DNA from: VXYL01 sp965200375
GTDB lineage: Bacteria > Pseudomonadota > Gammaproteobacteria > Pseudomonadales > Azotimanducaceae
Direction: 5' to 3'
Length of the DNA stretch: 64,000 bases
NCBI GenBank assembly: GCA_965200375.1
Contig: OZ241353.1
Coordinates: 1,364,001-1,428,000, forward strand
Shown: positions 42,265 to 52,500 of the stretch, piece after piece
How the letters are laid out: each line of letters opens with the position of its first letter
How positions within the stretch are numbered: position 1 is the first letter of the stretch
The notes under the pieces: generated by a model
What the model was told of the DNA's origin: nothing
Databases searched by the model: none
What the model saw: the letters and a program-made list of their open reading frames with translations, nothing else
Position numbers and translations under genes: made by a program

Positions 42265-44558
42265 CTTGCAACCACGTTGCCGTTCGCATCCAAAACGACG
42301 ATGGCGGCGGTTGCGCCTTCCAAGTCGTCGTTCGCCACCAACAGGCTGGCCGCGCCGTCGTCGTCCAAGCGCCTCGGTTGGCCGAGCGTGGAATCCGCGT
42401 TGCCCACTTGCGTTCTCAGCGCGACGGACAAACCCGGCGCCGCTTCCACGCACACCCGACACCGCAAGCCCACCCAAGCAACGTCGACGATGGCTGGCGC
42501 CGCATCCCCGCTTGCGCCAGCCGTTACGCGAAGGGATGGCACCAGGCATTCCTGCAGGCTCAGGCCGCCGTGCGCATACGCGTTGTTGGCGACGAAGCAG
42601 GCGATGCCGGGGCCGACGGCTACCCGCTCGTGGGCGTTCCAATGCCACGGCACGGTCGGCACTGCCACTTGCGATGCGCCGGCGATGGCAGCGCACCGCG
42701 ACCAGCGGGTGGTGACCAGATAGCGCGGCAGTTCCACCTTCGGCAGCCCGCTTGGCAGCCAGAGCCAGCCGTGGTCGGTAACGACGCGTACTTCGCGCCA
42801 ACCGGCGTCCAGCAGAACGGCGATGCGTTCCAGCAGCAGATCGATTTGTTCGCCGATGTGCGCCGCCAACTTGCCTTGGGCCGAGTGGCCCAGCTTGTCA
42901 AGCTGGCCATCTTCGGTCCACGCCAAGCCGTTCGGGTCGCCGGCGGCATCCGCGGGGAGATACCGCACGCCAGCGGTATCGAGCAGCTTGCGGAAGCGGT
43001 CCGTCGAAAGCGGTTGCTTGGTTGCCGAGATGTCTGGCTGGAAGTCCTCGCCGAGGGCGCCGCCTTCGAGTTGATCGGCAATGGGCGAGCAGGCGGGCTT
43101 GGCCGTTGCGGTAACGCTTGGCAGCGCGGCCCATCGGCTTGCCACGTCAACGGTGCGGCCAGCGGCCTCGAGCTTATCGACCAAGCGCTGGGACACGTCG
43201 AAGCGCAAGCCGTCGGCAAAGAGGAACACGGTGCCGGGCTGAGCAGGTTGGTCGGCACCAGCCCGTTCGTCGCCTAGCGGCGTGTTCTCCGCCAAGCCTT
43301 GGAGATGCCGCGCTGCCGCGTCCAGCCACGGACCGTAGATGGCGTTGAGCGCTCCGCCGACCGCTTGCGCATCGGTGTTCGACTTCACCGCCGCCATGCT
43401 GTCGAGCGCGGCGAGGTCCACCTGCCATGCGCCTTCGGCGTAGCGGGCCGCCATGTCTTGCGGGGAGGCGCCGCCGAGCTCGCTCGCCGTGCGTTCGGCA
43501 ACCAGCGCCAAGTGCCCGAGAGCAACCGCCAATGGTGCCTGCCCTAGTCGCGCCCAAGGCCAAGCCCGGCGCTCGGCGTGCGCGCGCTCCAAGTCCAAAA
43601 TCGCGCTGCGGGCAGCGGCGGGAGGCAACTTCCCCGTATCGGCCAACCCGTGCCGCAACGCGGCTTCGTCGTCGTCGTTGCATTGCGGCCAAGACGACCG
43701 CGGCTGCGCCAGCATGTCCGGCATCGCTTGGCGGAGGAGCGTGGGAAGGTTCGGATACAGGCTTGGCGCTTCCTCGAATCGCCGCCACACCGCATCCCAC
43801 GATGCTTCGCGCTCGCCAAGCCGCTCGGCCGCTTCAACAGCGCCGTCGCCATCCGGGTGGAAGCCCAGGGCCGCCGCCTTGCAGCGGGACGCGAACGCCT
43901 CCCAACGCTGCGCGTCCCATGCGGCCTTGGTTCCTTGCGGGTCATTCAGCCATACCAACACGTCGCGGGGCAGATCGTCGGTGAGCAGGCGGTCGAAGTC
44001 CTCCGCCTCCAAGCGCTTTCCCGCGAGTGCGCTCACCGGTGTGGCCGCCAGCTCCGAAAGCGCCCTCGACATCGCTTGGCGGCTAGCGGCGTCGCGAGCG
44101 ACATCAAGGCCCAAACCGCCGTCGTTGGACGCCAGGAACGCTTCCACCGTCCAATCCTTGCCGTTCTTCTGCGTCCAGCAGACGCCTCGGTACTGGAGTT
44201 CGACCAGCGGCCGCAAGTGCGCGGGACAGGTCTCCGCGGCGCCGAGCGCCTGCCGCCCGACGCCTGGCAGGTAGAGCAGCGGCACCGCCTCTGGGTTAAC
44301 GGTCGGTTCATCCAGAACCCCATCGACGATGCAGCGCAGCCAGATGGCCGGGCCGGTGTTGGTGGACGGTTCGTAGTCGCCGAGGGTGAGCAGATGCGGT
44401 AGGACGCCGCGCAGTCTGGGAACGACGGCCTGCCACAGCCCTGCGCTGTCCGTCCACAGGATGGCGGCGGGTCGGACCGCGTCGTTGGGGTTGTAGACAG
44501 CGGCGGCATCGATCGCCACCGTCAGCCGGTCGATTACGGTGTCGCTGCTACTGTCCAT
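42231..44558 (-). CDS. pglZ: BREX alkaline-phosphatase-superfamily protein PglZ
   Basis: A protein of about 775 aa (780 if the ATG at 44573 is used). The N-terminal part has the PglZ-type AAILWTDSAGLWQAVVPRL. The C-terminal PglZ domain shows FLFADGLRFDVSQRL and VVTDHGWLWLPSGLPKVELPRY, the metal-binding Asp/His motifs of the alkaline phosphatase superfamily. PglZ is the core marker of all BREX systems. The start overlaps the end of the AlbA_2 gene by about 11 bp. The TGA at its end lies in the direct repeat, and the adjoining bases read TTGACGCTTGAACTC, identical to the start of brxL. This shows the ancestral order pglZ-brxL. Confidence 0.9.
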   Translation of the reverse strand: MDSSSDTVIDRLTVAIDAAAVYNPNDAVRPAAILWTDSAGLWQAVVPRLRGVLPHLLTLGDYEPSTNTGPAIWLRCIVDGVLDEPTVNPEAVPLLYLPGVGRQALGAAETCPAHLRPLVELQYRGVCWTQKNGKDWTVEAFLASNDGGLGLDVARDAASRQAMSRALSELAATPVSALAGKRLEAEDFDRLLTDDLPRDVLVWLNDPQGTKAAWDAQRWEAFASRCKAAALGFHPDGDGAVEAAERLGEREASWDAVWRRFEEAPSLYPNLPTLLRQAMPDMLAQPRSSWPQCNDDDEAALRHGLADTGKLPPAAARSAILDLERAHAERRAWPWARLGQAPLAVALGHLALVAERTASELGGASPQDMAARYAEGAWQVDLAALDSMAAVKSNTDAQAVGGALNAIYGPWLDAAARHLQGLAENTPLGDERAGADQPAQPGTVFLFADGLRFDVSQRLVDKLEAAGRTVDVASRWAALPSVTATAKPACSPIADQLEGGALGEDFQPDISATKQPLSTDRFRKLLDTAGVRYLPADAAGDPNGLAWTEDGQLDKLGHSAQGKLAAHIGEQIDLLLERIAVLLDAGWREVRVVTDHGWLWLPSGLPKVELPRYLVTTRWSRCAAIAGASQVAVPTVPWHWNAHERVAVGPGIACFVANNAYAHGGLSLQECLVPSLRVTAGASGDAAPAIVDVAWVGLRCRVCVEAAPGLSVALRTQVGNADSTLGQPRRLDDDGAASLLVANDDLEGATAAIVVLDANGNVVARQSTIVGGGDD

Positions 44559-45819
44559 CGCTTGATGCCGCATAGATCGTCAGCCGCAGTTCCGAGTGGT
44601 CGAACACTCTGATTTCCGGCTCTCTGCCTGAAAGCGCCGTGCTGTTGTCCAAGATGATCGGCATGCCTTCGCCGCGCCGTTCCATCATGTGTTGGCGCGG
44701 CGTGGTCAGCCACTGCTCGTCGGGAATGGGGCACCGCCCCAGCAGACTGCAAATGGCGTCATTGCGTGCGGACTGGCGGTAGCGCAGGCTCTCGACAGTA
44801 AGCGAGTTGGGGATGCCGCCCGGCGAGTAGATTTCTAGCCGGTTCTCGAACATCCGCAGCCGCACCTTGGAGCCGTGGATGGAGTAGTCCCGATGCGCCA
44901 CGGCGTTGACGACAGCCTCGAAGACGGCCTCCAAGTCGTATTGGGGCATGTCCGTGCGGCCGAGGTTCTTGACCGCGGCCGTCTTCATGTTCCTCGCCAC
45001 AAAGCGGCAGGCGTCCACGACCTGACGATCCAGCGGCCCGACCGCATCCAAGGCGTCGAGTTGATAGGGGTTGCTGGACGAGTCGACGCGAATGTCGTCG
45101 CCCCGATACGCGACGGCCTGCACAAAGGCGTTCGGCAACCAACGGCGAGGATCGTCGCTGGCCATGAGTACGCCGGCGACCGTGGGCGTGGCAACGCCAT
45201 CCGCGCCGAGTTGGGCCAACCCCAGCTTGGCGAGGAACGTTGCGTCGTCATCGCCCGAACGTCGCGTGCCGAAACGCGACCACAGCGACTGGTTCAGGTC
45301 TTCCGCACGGGCACGCGGCACGGCTTGTTCGTCGAACGGCGTCAAATGCTGCTCGCCACGCTCGTTGAACAGCCGCGCCAACAGGCTCGGCGAAATGCTG
45401 CGCTTGGAATCCGCCACGCGGTGCATGTAGCCACCCGGGCTCCGATGCACGAACAAGCTGCGCGGCACATCCACCTTGACGACGGCAACTTCCTCGCCGC
45501 TGCTCGACGGCAGCCGAAGGCGATCCACGACTACATGCTCTAGGGCCGGTTCGATGGCGTCCATGCAAACATCGCGAACACGCTGCACCACCACATCCAG
45601 ATGCTCCAAGGGTATGCCGACGACCTCTCTCGTCCTGTCCGACACGCCGAGGATGAACACGCCACCCCGGCCGTTGGCGAAGGCCGCGAGCTCGTCGGCG
45701 AGAGAGTTGGAGTGGGGACCTGCCATCTTGCCGCCGGCAAAGCGCACTTCCTTGAACTCGAGAAAGGAGCTCTCGCCGAGGCGGATCTTCTCCATCAGTT
45801 CTGCCTTGGCGTCAAACAT
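44548..45819 (-). CDS. AlbA_2 (Schlafen-like) RecG-related ATP-binding protein
   Basis: This 423-aa protein has an N-terminal AlbA_2 domain (GESSFLEFKEV, then ELAAFANGRGGVFILGVSD) and a C-terminal part with AVFEAVVNAVAHRDYSIHGS and IYSPGGIPN, the GHKL-like half of COG2865-type proteins. These are often annotated as transcriptional regulators or RecG-like. It sits between the ADP-ribosylglycohydrolase (8-bp overlap) and pglZ. AlbA_2 proteins occur in some BREX operons. A second, frameshifted relative lies just upstream of brxA. The role could be regulatory or effector. Confidence 0.8.
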   Translation of the reverse strand: MFDAKAELMEKIRLGESSFLEFKEVRFAGGKMAGPHSNSLADELAAFANGRGGVFILGVSDRTREVVGIPLEHLDVVVQRVRDVCMDAIEPALEHVVVDRLRLPSSSGEEVAVVKVDVPRSLFVHRSPGGYMHRVADSKRSISPSLLARLFNERGEQHLTPFDEQAVPRARAEDLNQSLWSRFGTRRSGDDDATFLAKLGLAQLGADGVATPTVAGVLMASDDPRRWLPNAFVQAVAYRGDDIRVDSSSNPYQLDALDAVGPLDRQVVDACRFVARNMKTAAVKNLGRTDMPQYDLEAVFEAVVNAVAHRDYSIHGSKVRLRMFENRLEIYSPGGIPNSLTVESLRYRQSARNDAICSLLGRCPIPDEQWLTTPRQHMMERRGEGMPIILDNSTALSGREPEIRVFDHSELRLTIYAASSDGQ

Positions 45820-47521
45820 CGTGTGGTGCGCTCGTCGGAGCTTCGGTGGTTCCAGCCAGCTGCCCTTCGCGAAAGATGAATCTCGCGGGCCTCCTCGAGA
45901 TTTGCTGGATGAGCCCCTCTCGCTCTGCCCGCGCCAACCACCTCTTCACTTGGCTTGGCACGAGGCCAAGCGCCTCTTCCACATCTTTGGGCTTGAAGCT
46001 GCCGCCAGCGACTCGTGGAAGCCGCTTGCGAAACTCCGCATAGAGCGAGTCCTTCAAGTCGATGCCAGTACCGGCGTGCGGGACGGCCAGTGCGTGAGCA
46101 GCGGACGTTGCGTCGCTAGCCGATTGTTCCGGGGCCGGCTTCTTGGCCTTCCTTGCCAGCTGCTCCACTTTGGTTACATACAACGTCTGACCGTCCGACG
46201 TTCGCAGCCGCCATGCCTTGACCGCTATGGACTTGGCTATCGGTCTTGGATCGGGAAGCGCAGCTACATGGGCCGTGTACTCCCGCTCCAGCGCCACTTC
46301 CATCGAGTTCGCCAGGAGATCGGAGAGTATGGACTGTGCGGGCCGCGCAGATTCGACTGGAACATCTTGCGCTCCCTCTGGCCCTTGTGCGAGACGGAAA
46401 GCCATCTTGCGAAGATAGTCCGCATCCTGCACTTTCAACCAAGGCGACGGCAGCCACTCTTGTCCCGCCAAACACCCCATCAAGCCGCCCACCATAGCCG
46501 CGAGCGTGTCCGTATCCGCTCCTTTCTCAAAGGCGGGCCTCAATATGCCTTGGACCGGCTGCGCGGCATGGCGAGCAACAAGATAGGCAGCAGCTGCGGC
46601 ACTGCTAGTACCAGCCCCCTTGGTGCGACCGAAACAACCAAGGTCTTTCAGCACCGCGTGGTCGTCGGCAAGGGCACCTTCCCGCAGCCCTTGTCGCGCC
46701 TTCTCAAGCAACTCGCGCATCTCTTGCGCCGTCTGATCCCAGATCGCCTCGTAGCGCGACGCCGTGGCAAGTTGGGCCGCGTCCAACCAGGCTCCGCCGT
46801 TTCGATTCGATTGGGGAAACTCGCCCCACACGAGTGCCTCGTCGATCAGCAGATCCAACAGTTCGCCGAAACCGAGCGTCGTGTTTCTGCGCGCCAGCCA
46901 CCAAGCGGCGTAGGCATAGACCGTTGCGCCAATAAGCGCACGCGGATGCCCGTGGGTGGCCGTACCGTCTCGCACGACATCGTGCAACAGCACATCTGGC
47001 TGCCCTTGCTCCGCAAGAAACAGCGCGTGCGGCAGCACTCGCATGGCCACGCCATTGCCCCCTGCACTGAAGTACTGGCGAATCCTCGCTTCCTCGCTTG
47101 ACCGCCAAGGGGGGGAACCATCCACCCAAGCGTCGGCCGCGCGCTTGGTGGCACCGCCGCCACCCCGCTCGTACAGGGGCCAGAGCGGTAGTTCCATGCG
47201 TGTGAGCGCCTTCCACCATGCTGGCCCGTAATTCGTGCGGCAGCGGGCGACCGCCAAGGCGAGTTGCGTGTCGTCGCTGTAATCGCCGGCGTGAATGACT
47301 TCCTCGAACGGCCGGAACCTGCCGCCGCTGCGGCGGGTCCACTGTGCGAACTCCACATGGGCCGCACTGCTGGGGGATTGGCCACAGATGTTTCTCGGAA
47401 ACTCCTGCGGCCAGCCTAGGGCATCGCCCGCCGCGAGTGCCAAGAGAGCGCCTTCTGCCTTCTCCAATGGCACCGAAAACTTGCGCGGTTGGGTTGCGTC
47501 CGTTGGCATCGGTCTCCTCAC
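45812..47521 (-). CDS. ADP-ribosylglycohydrolase with C-terminal winged-helix-like extension (candidate DarT antitoxin)
   Basis: This 569-aa protein is of the ARH/DraG fold. GDALGWP (32-38), the metal site DYSDDTQLA (80-88) and KGADTDTLAAMVGG (333-346) provide the paired Mg-binding Asp clusters. Family enzymes remove ADP-ribose from proteins or nucleic acids. Residues after ~430 form a separate region ending in a helix-turn-helix-like segment (FKPKDVEEALGLVPSQVKRWL). The GTG at 47521 overlaps the TGA of the DarT-type gene (GTGA). In known DarTG pairs the antitoxin has a macro domain. Here the adjacent hydrolase is of the ARH type, which suggests an alternative way to reverse DNA ADP-ribosylation. 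Confidence 0.82.
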   Translation of the reverse strand: MRRPMPTDATQPRKFSVPLEKAEGALLALAAGDALGWPQEFPRNICGQSPSSAAHVEFAQWTRRSGGRFRPFEEVIHAGDYSDDTQLALAVARCRTNYGPAWWKALTRMELPLWPLYERGGGGATKRAADAWVDGSPPWRSSEEARIRQYFSAGGNGVAMRVLPHALFLAEQGQPDVLLHDVVRDGTATHGHPRALIGATVYAYAAWWLARRNTTLGFGELLDLLIDEALVWGEFPQSNRNGGAWLDAAQLATASRYEAIWDQTAQEMRELLEKARQGLREGALADDHAVLKDLGCFGRTKGAGTSSAAAAAYLVARHAAQPVQGILRPAFEKGADTDTLAAMVGGLMGCLAGQEWLPSPWLKVQDADYLRKMAFRLAQGPEGAQDVPVESARPAQSILSDLLANSMEVALEREYTAHVAALPDPRPIAKSIAVKAWRLRTSDGQTLYVTKVEQLARKAKKPAPEQSASDATSAAHALAVPHAGTGIDLKDSLYAEFRKRLPRVAGGSFKPKDVEEALGLVPSQVKRWLARAEREGLIQQISRRPARFIFREGQLAGTTEAPTSAPHDV

Positions 47522-48207
47522 TTGAACTCTGATTCCGCGGGCGTTCTACCGGCCCGGAGCAAGCTGCTGAGCCAGCCGGGGCTGTAGAACTCAGGAACGA
47601 CGAAGATCCGAGGGGGGTGGTGGCCTAGGATCTTCAAAGCCGCGCTCTCCCGCTTCGCCTGCGCTTGGTCTCTAACGGCAACGCCAATGACATCATCGTG
47701 CCGAATTACATCGGGGACCAGCACCTCGGCCTGTTCATCGGTGGGTAGGAAGGCAGGATGATGCGGCCCGCGGGCATGGGTGCGGTTGCCCTCAACGGTT
47801 TGGGCGAACAACCCGCCGAAGGCGGCAGCGCCTTCGCGCACGGCCCTTCCGTAGCCGGCGGCAGCATTGCGAGGACAGAACTTGGTGCCGGTGTGCCATA
47901 GGTAGTGACTCTTGATGAAGACCACCACCCAATCTCGAAAGAGCGTTTCCTTGCCGCGGGCCATTCTGAAGTACCACGCGTTCGGGTACTGAATCGAGCA
48001 GCACAGATGCCCCGGGTGCCCGTCGAGACGCACAACGTCGGTCGGGTTGAAGACCGTCTTCTCGTCGGCTTGCAGATGACGCGACGCCAGCAGTCCGCGA
48101 GGATCGGACGCAATGTGCGCCAGGTTGCGGGAAGGTGTGAAGTGGCACAGGCGCGTGATCCCGCGCCCCTCGGCCTCGCTCCTAATCGCAGAAATGATCT
48201 TGGTCAT
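47518..48207 (-). CDS. darT: DarT-like (DUF4433) DNA ADP-ribosyltransferase toxin
   Basis: This 229-aa protein has LCHFTPSRNLAHI (20-32), HPGHLCCSIQYPNAWYF (64-80) and FLPTDEQAEVLV (153-164) with a candidate catalytic Glu161, matching the DarT/DUF4433 layout. DarT enzymes use NAD+ to attach ADP-ribose to bases of single-stranded DNA, blocking replication, and can act in phage defence. Start ATG 48207 overlaps the helicase stop (ATGA) and its stop overlaps the ADP-ribosylglycohydrolase start. The fixed three-gene unit helicase-DarT-ARH inside a BREX operon is unusual. Substrate base and toxicity are inferred. Confidence 0.78.
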   Translation of the reverse strand: MTKIISAIRSEAEGRGITRLCHFTPSRNLAHIASDPRGLLASRHLQADEKTVFNPTDVVRLDGHPGHLCCSIQYPNAWYFRMARGKETLFRDWVVVFIKSHYLWHTGTKFCPRNAAAGYGRAVREGAAAFGGLFAQTVEGNRTHARGPHHPAFLPTDEQAEVLVPDVIRHDDVIGVAVRDQAQAKRESAALKILGHHPPRIFVVPEFYSPGWLSSLLRAGRTPAESEFK

Positions 48208-49583
48208 CGCTGATACAGCCCCGTTGCCGTGGGCAGCAGCGGCGTGATCTCCCCCGAGTGCGTGAGCACGAGCGCGAATCTGGCTCGCGTGATGCCAACG
48301 TACAGAAGACGCGCGTTGCGAACGGCTGCTTCGTTTCGGCCTAGGAGTGAGACGTCGTCAGGATCGGGCCAGCGGTTGCTCGATAGGAACGGCAGGAACA
48401 CCGTGTCGAACTCCAAGCCCTTGGCAGCATGGTAGGTTCCATAGAAGAGGCCCGGCGTGCTCGGCCACTGATTCAGCTCGCGGTGGAGCCGTGTCGCGTT
48501 GGCGATGTGGCGCTCTTGTTCCCGCGTTCTGAACAAAATGGCGACCGTTCCCGTCTCTGCAAGCCGCTGTGCCTGAGCGAGCACGAACTGCCACTCGGCC
48601 TGTTCGTCCGTTGCTCGCCTGAGCGCGGGCGGGGGGCCATCAGCTGTCGGGGCCGTCGGCGGTACGAGATCCGGGTCGTCGGGGAAGTGTGGCGTGTTGG
48701 CAAGAGCAAGCGCCAATTGGCTGATCTGCTTGGTGTTGCGGTAGTTCTCTTTGAACTGCCACACCTTGCCAGCCTGAAGCCCTGCGCTTCGCCAAGATAC
48801 CCGATGACCATAAATCTGCTGGGCAATGTCACCAAAAAAAGTGAGGCTGCCGTGGCGGGGTATGGCGGCAGCCAAAGAGCGCAGCATTTCAGGCGAGAAA
48901 TCTTGGCCTTCGTCGATGACCACATGCCTGTAGAGGCGTTCGCCGTGGTCGGCCTGCAACTCGGAGAGCACGGTGCTGGCAAGGTCGTCCCAGTCGTACA
49001 GTTTGCCGCCGAGCCTCCGTTTCTCAAGGTACCGCTTGTAGACCTCGAACAACAGCGGACGTTCTGACTTCCCGACCCGCGCAGTCGATCTGCCGACGCG
49101 TTCCGCTCCAACATAGTCCTCCTCTCGATGGATGCCTTGCCGCTGGATCCACTCGAACTCTTCCTCAAAGAACGCGGCTGGACGAACCAATATATTCCCC
49201 TCTAGGCCGTCCTCTCCGGCCTGCCGCAATGCAGCTCTAATGAAGCGCAACCGATCGTTGGGGTTGCTGATGCTGTTCCCCGGCAGCTTCCCTCGGTGCC
49301 ACAGATAGCCACGTGCGAAGAGATGGTAGTTCTCGACGGAGATATCGTGTCGAAGGCTACCCGCTAGGTGCTTCATGTAGGTGACGAGGCACTTGTTGAA
49401 TGTAACCAACAGCGTCTTGCCACCGTGGTCGGTATCTGGGTTCGACAAGAAGAGCGAACGCAGAATCGCCAGCGTCGTCTTCCCGCTGCCTGCCGTACCG
49501 AGCACGACCGTGTGTCCACTCGGCGGCAAGTACAACACTTCCCGCTGGCGGCCAACTGGCCGGGGCAAGGCCTGCGCGTTCAC
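48204..49583 (-). CDS. UvrD/Rep-like superfamily 1 helicase
   Basis: This 459-aa compact SF1 helicase has Walker A GTAGSGKTT (29-37), IDEGQDFSPEML (motif II), GDIAQQIYGHR, FKENYRNT (motif IV region), YGTYHAAKGLEFDTVFL (motif V) and RLLYVGITRARFAL (motif VI). It is shorter than UvrD (about 720 aa), as in stand-alone defence-associated helicases. The GTG at 49583 overlaps the pglX TGA. It could expose single-stranded DNA for the neighbouring DarT, which acts on ssDNA. This is inference. Confidence 0.88.
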   Translation of the reverse strand: MNAQALPRPVGRQREVLYLPPSGHTVVLGTAGSGKTTLAILRSLFLSNPDTDHGGKTLLVTFNKCLVTYMKHLAGSLRHDISVENYHLFARGYLWHRGKLPGNSISNPNDRLRFIRAALRQAGEDGLEGNILVRPAAFFEEEFEWIQRQGIHREEDYVGAERVGRSTARVGKSERPLLFEVYKRYLEKRRLGGKLYDWDDLASTVLSELQADHGERLYRHVVIDEGQDFSPEMLRSLAAAIPRHGSLTFFGDIAQQIYGHRVSWRSAGLQAGKVWQFKENYRNTKQISQLALALANTPHFPDDPDLVPPTAPTADGPPPALRRATDEQAEWQFVLAQAQRLAETGTVAILFRTREQERHIANATRLHRELNQWPSTPGLFYGTYHAAKGLEFDTVFLPFLSSNRWPDPDDVSLLGRNEAAVRNARLLYVGITRARFALVLTHSGEITPLLPTATGLYQR

Positions 49584-52500
49584 GCGGTACTCCGATGTGG
49601 TTCATCCACATGGTTACGTTCAGCTTGCTTCTTCACGGGCGACAAATGAACGTCGTTCACGCGCTCTGCCGTGAATTCACCATCGTGCCAGAACCACGGG
49701 AACTGGTCTTGGGGTTGGTGCGGCTCCTTGCCGCGGTCCTTGCGCCAGTGGATGTTGGGTTTGCTGCGGAGGACGCCTGCGCCTTTCTTGCCACCGGGGA
49801 TGTCGTTGGCCATGAAGGGGCGGATGTTTAGGCGCACGCCGTCGTTGATGTCCGGTTGCCAGCCGACGGGTTGTTCGGCGAGGGGCTTCCAGCGGATGAA
49901 GATGTCGTAGGGCGGTTCGCCGGTCAGGATGGCGTCTAGGCGGGTCTGTAGTTCTTGGGCGGCGGCGAGGCGATCTTCCGCGCCCGGTTCGTCGCGGTTG
50001 ATGCCATCGTGCTGGCGGGTGATCCAGTCGCCGAGGTAGCTGTAGGTTAGGGACTCCAAGCAGCGGCGGCCTTGGCCGTCCGGGGCGGCGAGTTTGTGAT
50101 AGTTGACGAGGGCGTGGAAGCCGTCGTGCTTGCGTCCATCCCAGACATGCCAGATGAAGGGGCGGTTGAGGAACAGCTTGCAGTGCTGCTCGAAGAAGCG
50201 GTTGCGGAGCCAGTCGTCCAACGTGGTGCCATTGGCGTCGGCGAGCAGGCGAGTGGGCACGCTGTCGTGCCACGCATCGCCGTAGGCGGCAGCCAGCAGG
50301 GCACGCAACCGCTCGGCTGCCGGCGGCTCGCCCCGCACTGACGGGACGCAGACGATGCCGTCTTCGTCCACCAAAGCCGCTAGCGGTTCGCAAGCGCGAA
50401 CCCACTCGCGTTGTTCCGCGGCCAACTCCATGTCCTGCTCCCGCTCGGCGGGCCAGCGGTAGCCGAGCAGGCGGGCGACGGCGACTTGCAGCACTGTGGC
50501 GTCCGTGCGGAAGGTGCCGTGGACAGTTCGCTTGTCGATTTCGTCCCACTCGACAGCACCGCAGGGGTGGCCGTGGAAGATCCACTGCGTCGGGTCATTC
50601 GAGTAGGGCTTCGGCAATCCGATCGGATATTCTCTATTGGCTACGCTGCTCCAGTGATCGAGGTCGAAGGGAACCTTGACCAACGTGGCGTTGGTGACGT
50701 TGACCTTCTGGTCGATGCGCCTAACGGCTTCGTTGTACTCGGGCGAAGAACAGAAACACCAGATGGCGGGTAGATGCGACTCCTCAAGTGGCGAGACTAC
50801 AGCTACGTTCTTGTCGAATATCTCGCCCGAGTACAGGCTGCACGGGAGCATTCGCATCTGGCTGACGGCAACACCCGCTCGCTTCCAGGCCATGCCGCCC
50901 GCCGGTACCGCCAGCCCAAGGCGGCCTCGCTCAGCCAGTACGCCGCTGCCGTTTTGCCAGTAGACTGCTTGTTCGCAGCCCAGCCAGGGTCGGGTGCGTT
51001 CGACAGTCGTTTGGAGAAGCTGCCAATCGGTGCCGTTGTCCGGTAGCTCCCAGAATTGCCTGAAGAATCGTAGCGAGTCCTTGCTTCCAAATCCGTGGAC
51101 GCCGTTGGCAACTCCGGAGAGCAAGGCTGCTTGGGCCGAGTCGTCCAAAGCCACTCGGGCATCTGGGTTGTCTAGCTGTTGCGCTTGGTTGACGTCACTA
51201 GCCGCCGACTCGCGTAGCTGTCGGGCTTTTTCGCCCACAGTCCGGTGCGCCGACACGTCGAAGGCGCAAATGCTGTTGGGCGCTTTGCTGTCGTCAAGTA
51301 GCCCACGTTCGTGACTACACGGTGCTTCGCGGCTGAGCGTGAGTAGCGCTACAAACGCGCCTGCCGCGGTGGGAGACTCGAAACCGCCCTCGCCCAACCT
51401 AGCCAGCAGACGCCAAGTCTCCGTCTTGAGGAGCTTCTCTCGCAGCTTCCGATAGCTCGTCAAGAACAGCCAGTTCTGCGGCAGCACCAGATTGGCGACA
51501 CCGCCATCGGCGCACAGTTCCAAGCATCGTTCCAGAAACACCGTGGCAAGGTCTTTCTTCGCCGCAGGGTATCGCGCACAGAACTGCCGCAACTTCTCGG
51601 ACTGCTTGCCACGCACCAGATAGGGCACGTTCGTCGCCACCAAGTGGTACTGGCCAGCAAGCAGATCGGCCGCCTTCGCAAGGCCGTTGGCGGCCAACGC
51701 GGCCTCGCGCTGCTCATCCGACTCGCCGTCGGCGAGCGCCTCGGCCAGCAATGCCGATACGTCGGGCCAATCCGCCAATTTGCCCGCGTCCGTTGCTGCT
51801 GGATTCAACAGGCTGCCCAGCGTGGGCGCATCCTTGAACACATCGTACAGCCAATCCATGGCGATCCGAAGATTGTGGCGTCCTGCCCCCAACGCTGTCC
51901 ACTGCGCCTTGGCGGTGCCGACGGAGAGCCCGGAGCAGGCGACGTTCATGCGCGGCAAGGGTCGGTAGCCTCCTGCATCGGGATAGCGCCACGCGGCGAG
52001 CGCCAGCGCGAAGACGGCGATCTCCACGCACCGCGCATCGATCTCCAACCCGTGCAGGTTGTCGCGAATCACCGCGTCCACGGCATCGGCGGCGTTCAGG
52101 CCTTCGAGCGCCATGCGCATGGGCACGAGCATGGAAAACGCCGCGATCAGAAAGTGCCCGGAACCGCAGCAAGGGTCGAGCGCCTTGAACCCGCCTAGAT
52201 GTTCTGGCCAACCATCAAAAGTGCCGGCCGCCGGACGCCACCGCGGTTGACCGTTGGCGTCGGTTTCCTGCACGAAACGCAAGTACTCAAGCGGAGCACC
52301 CGGAATCGCGGCTCGCTCGCGGAGTTCGGCCTCGGATTGCGCCGTCTCGAAGTCGGCGTCGGTCAAACGACCTACCGCCCACCAAGCGCCCAACGAGTTG
52401 TCGAGCAGAAAGCTCACCATGTACGGCTCGGTGAAGAGCTGCGTCACCGGCGGCAGTTCGTCCGCGCCAATCTTGGCCTCGGATCGGTTGACTTCGGCTT

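Noticed and set aside
45812..48207. Ordinary DarTG toxin-antitoxin
   Set aside because: The partner lacks a macro domain and shows ARH/DraG metal-binding motifs instead, so it is reported as a variant pair.
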